NCBI GenBank assembly: GCA_025996775.1
Contig: BNTS01000127.1
Coordinates: forward strand, 1 to 8,755
Direction of reading: 5' to 3'
Source of the DNA: Bacteroidia bacterium
GTDB lineage: Bacteria > Bacteroidota > Bacteroidia > Bacteroidales > Tannerellaceae
DNA length: 8,755 bases
The notes below the pieces were generated by a model that was not told where the DNA came from, searched no databases, and was given only the letters and a program-made list of their open reading frames with translations. The translations under genes and the position numbers were made by a program. Shown piece by piece: positions 7,215-8,755 of this stretch; the stretch's first letter is position 1; the number at the start of each line of letters is the position of its first letter.

Positions 7215-8755
7215 CTAACGCACTACCGCTTTTTCGGTATAATATGTTGCTCCTGTCTGACCCTTTACAATATAGACTCCGCCTGGGAGAGGAATATTGA
7301 AACGGTCGGAGGACGAATTACTGCTATATATCAATGAACCTGTTAAGCTATATACCTGGAGCCGGTCTATTTTCCCGCCTTGCGATTGTACATTCAGATA
7401 TCCGTCTTTTGAGGATACCTGCAAAGTTGAAATGGACGGAATGGATTCGTTGCCTGTGACAATTCCCTTGCCTGTATACGTCATCTCCAGCGAGAAACGG
7501 TCGTTCAGCTCTATGGCATCAGCGCCCGGTTTGGCTACGGTGAAGGTATATACGGGATTGTTTTGCAAGTTAATGGTCTTTCCCAATTGCTTGTCCTGCA
7601 GATATACATCGTGACCGAACGTGGACAGGCCGCTAAACTCCAGCTTCATTTCCCCGGCATTCATCACGCGCAAACCCAAGTCGGTAGCCTGCGACTGGAA
7701 GTCATTAGAGGTACGGATCGAAAGCGCCTCGCGCCCCGGAGAAAAGGCATAGAGCGTAAGCGGGATTTCATTGTATACAAGTACCGGCAAATCTGCCTTC
7801 GACGTAGCTTCAGGGTCATAAACCAAGGCGGCAGAGCTTGTCCTGCTGCCCTGTATGGCTCGTATGTACAGCACGCCGCCGCTTGTCACCTGCGTGGAGC
7901 GAAGTGTATACGAAGCCGGAGGCGAGGCAGTCGTCCACCGGGGAGACATGACAACCGTCGACACCTGAGAGTTTGGATCTTCCTTCGCCACAAAGAAGGA
8001 TTGAAGGGGAGCTATAAGGTTGGGCAGGCCAACCTTAGACTGCTCTTCATAAACAAATCTATTGCCTGTTCCGGCAACACCTACTGTTTTGAAGCTGCCG
8101 TCCAGCTCTCCGTTCCAGTAGTAATAACCCTCTTTCAAAGCGGGGTTGTATAGCAGGAAGGAATCGGCACGCAGGTAAGCCATATAGGGGTTCACCACCT
8201 GTATCAGCTTCCATCCGTTGTTGTTATAAGTCGAACCCAGGCCGCTGTAAACCGGGAGGTTGAAACGTCCAAGGGCATCTTGAGCGACGCCCTGGGTGAC
8301 AAACTTATACTTGTTGGGACGTGTACCGAGCGAAATGCCGTTATAGATATCCGTCTCTCCCGGAAACCGCAGGATACTGTCACGGGACAAAGAGGTGGTG
8401 ACAACCCTCAGGTTGAAGGCTTTTCCCAGTTGAAGGGGTTGATTAACGCTGCCAAAGGTGGTTGTGAAGTTGCCTTGGGCTGCCGCACTGCCGCTATTGT
8501 CGGGATTGCTCTGCTGGAAGAAGTTCATGAAGAAGTCTCCAAGCTGAGGTTCGCCGGCTTTGCTTTTGTAGTGGTAATCACCTGTGAACATCCCGCTGAG
8601 CGGGGCCGACCACATGACAAAGCGGTCCCTCTCCGAAGGCTTGAGCTTGATTTCCACCTTGGCGTTATGATAAGTCAGCACATGCGGGTTCTTCAGCATG
8701 GCGCGGTCTTCCATCAGGATGTCATTGCACCAGGCGGAGTCAACCAGTTCGGGGA
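7215..8755 (-). CDS. Large secreted protein with C-terminal type A T9SS-like sorting domain, C-terminal part
   Basis: The frame is open to the window edge (in-frame residues PELVDSAWCNDIL precede the Met at 8712-8714), so the start is outside and 513 codons including the stop TAG are seen. The sequence has the beta-rich, Gly/Ser/Asn/Tyr-rich look of an exported protein. The middle contains NPYMAYLRADSFLLYNP, EGYYYWNGELDG and IAPLQSFFV, a pattern known from the C-terminal parts of large Bacteroidales surface proteins (GNPY..., GYY.W, I.P.Q.FFV). The last ~70 residues (ISTLQVSSKDGYLNV, LQVYSLTGSLIYS, FNIPLPGGVYIVKG, TEKAVVR) fit the type A sorting domain that directs proteins through the type IX secretion system. 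The role is unknown; it may be an adhesin or surface protein. It seems more GC-rich than the toxin-antitoxin region. Two hairpins follow the stop. Confidence 0.8.
   Translation of the reverse strand, partial: PELVDSAWCNDILMEDRAMLKNPHVLTYHNAKVEIKLKPSERDRFVMWSAPLSGMFTGDYHYKSKAGEPQLGDFFMNFFQQSNPDNSGSAAAQGNFTTTFGSVNQPLQLGKAFNLRVVTTSLSRDSILRFPGETDIYNGISLGTRPNKYKFVTQGVAQDALGRFNLPVYSGLGSTYNNNGWKLIQVVNPYMAYLRADSFLLYNPALKEGYYYWNGELDGSFKTVGVAGTGNRFVYEEQSKVGLPNLIAPLQSFFVAKEDPNSQVSTVVMSPRWTTASPPASYTLRSTQVTSGGVLYIRAIQGSRTSSAALVYDPEATSKADLPVLVYNEIPLTLYAFSPGREALSIRTSNDFQSQATDLGLRVMNAGEMKLEFSGLSTFGHDVYLQDKQLGKTINLQNNPVYTFTVAKPGADAIELNDRFSLEMTYTGKGIVTGNESIPSISTLQVSSKDGYLNVQSQGGKIDRLQVYSLTGSLIYSSNSSSDRFNIPLPGGVYIVKGQTGATYYTEKAVVR

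Noticed and set aside
7563..8153. 196-codon plus-strand open frame
   Set aside because: It is antisense to the secreted-protein gene, with Arg/Gly-rich content typical of a shadow frame.

Overview
The window comes from a Bacteroidales chromosome, most likely Bacteroides or a close relative. The evidence is the Bacteroidetes-type promoter boxes (TAnnTTTG at -7) upstream of several genes, the absence of strong Shine-Dalgarno sequences, the DUF4492-cydA-cydB cluster, and a C-terminal domain resembling a type A type IX secretion sorting signal. I cannot assign a species from the sequence.

Layout. Positions 1-713 (minus) hold the first 237 codons of an O-acetylhomoserine sulfhydrylase (metY), a pyridoxal-phosphate enzyme of sulfur assimilation and methionine synthesis. 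A divergent intergenic region separates it from an unrecognised 199-residue protein (935-1534, plus) and carries a perfect palindrome with 12-bp arms beside the metY promoter. A hairpin at 1563-1590 probably terminates the plus-strand gene. Positions 1592-1708 (minus) are a short remnant of a metallophosphoesterase N-terminus that has lost its ATG. Upstream of it on the same strand are a nucleotidyltransferase resembling AbiEii-type toxins (1712-2488) and an overlapping winged-helix protein (2467-3480). This pair looks like a type IV toxin-antitoxin or abortive-infection module. Its promoter carries two direct repeats that overlap the -33 element.

Positions 3765-6758 (minus) form a tight operon of a small DUF4492 membrane protein, cydA and cydB. 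It encodes the cytochrome bd quinol oxidase, which in Bacteroides supports nanomolar oxygen respiration and oxygen scavenging. A good intrinsic terminator lies just downstream at 3710-3740. The 456-bp gap 6759-7214 contains promoter-like boxes, a long nested hairpin and two 3'-end hairpins, but no convincing gene. From 7215 to the end (minus) lies the C-terminal part of a large secreted protein ending in a type A T9SS-like sorting domain; its start is outside the window.

The metY and cyd genes are ordinary metabolic core genes. The accessory and most interesting part is 1535-3764: the candidate toxin-antitoxin pair, its repeat-bearing promoter, and the phosphoesterase fragment lying in frame just after the toxin stop codon.
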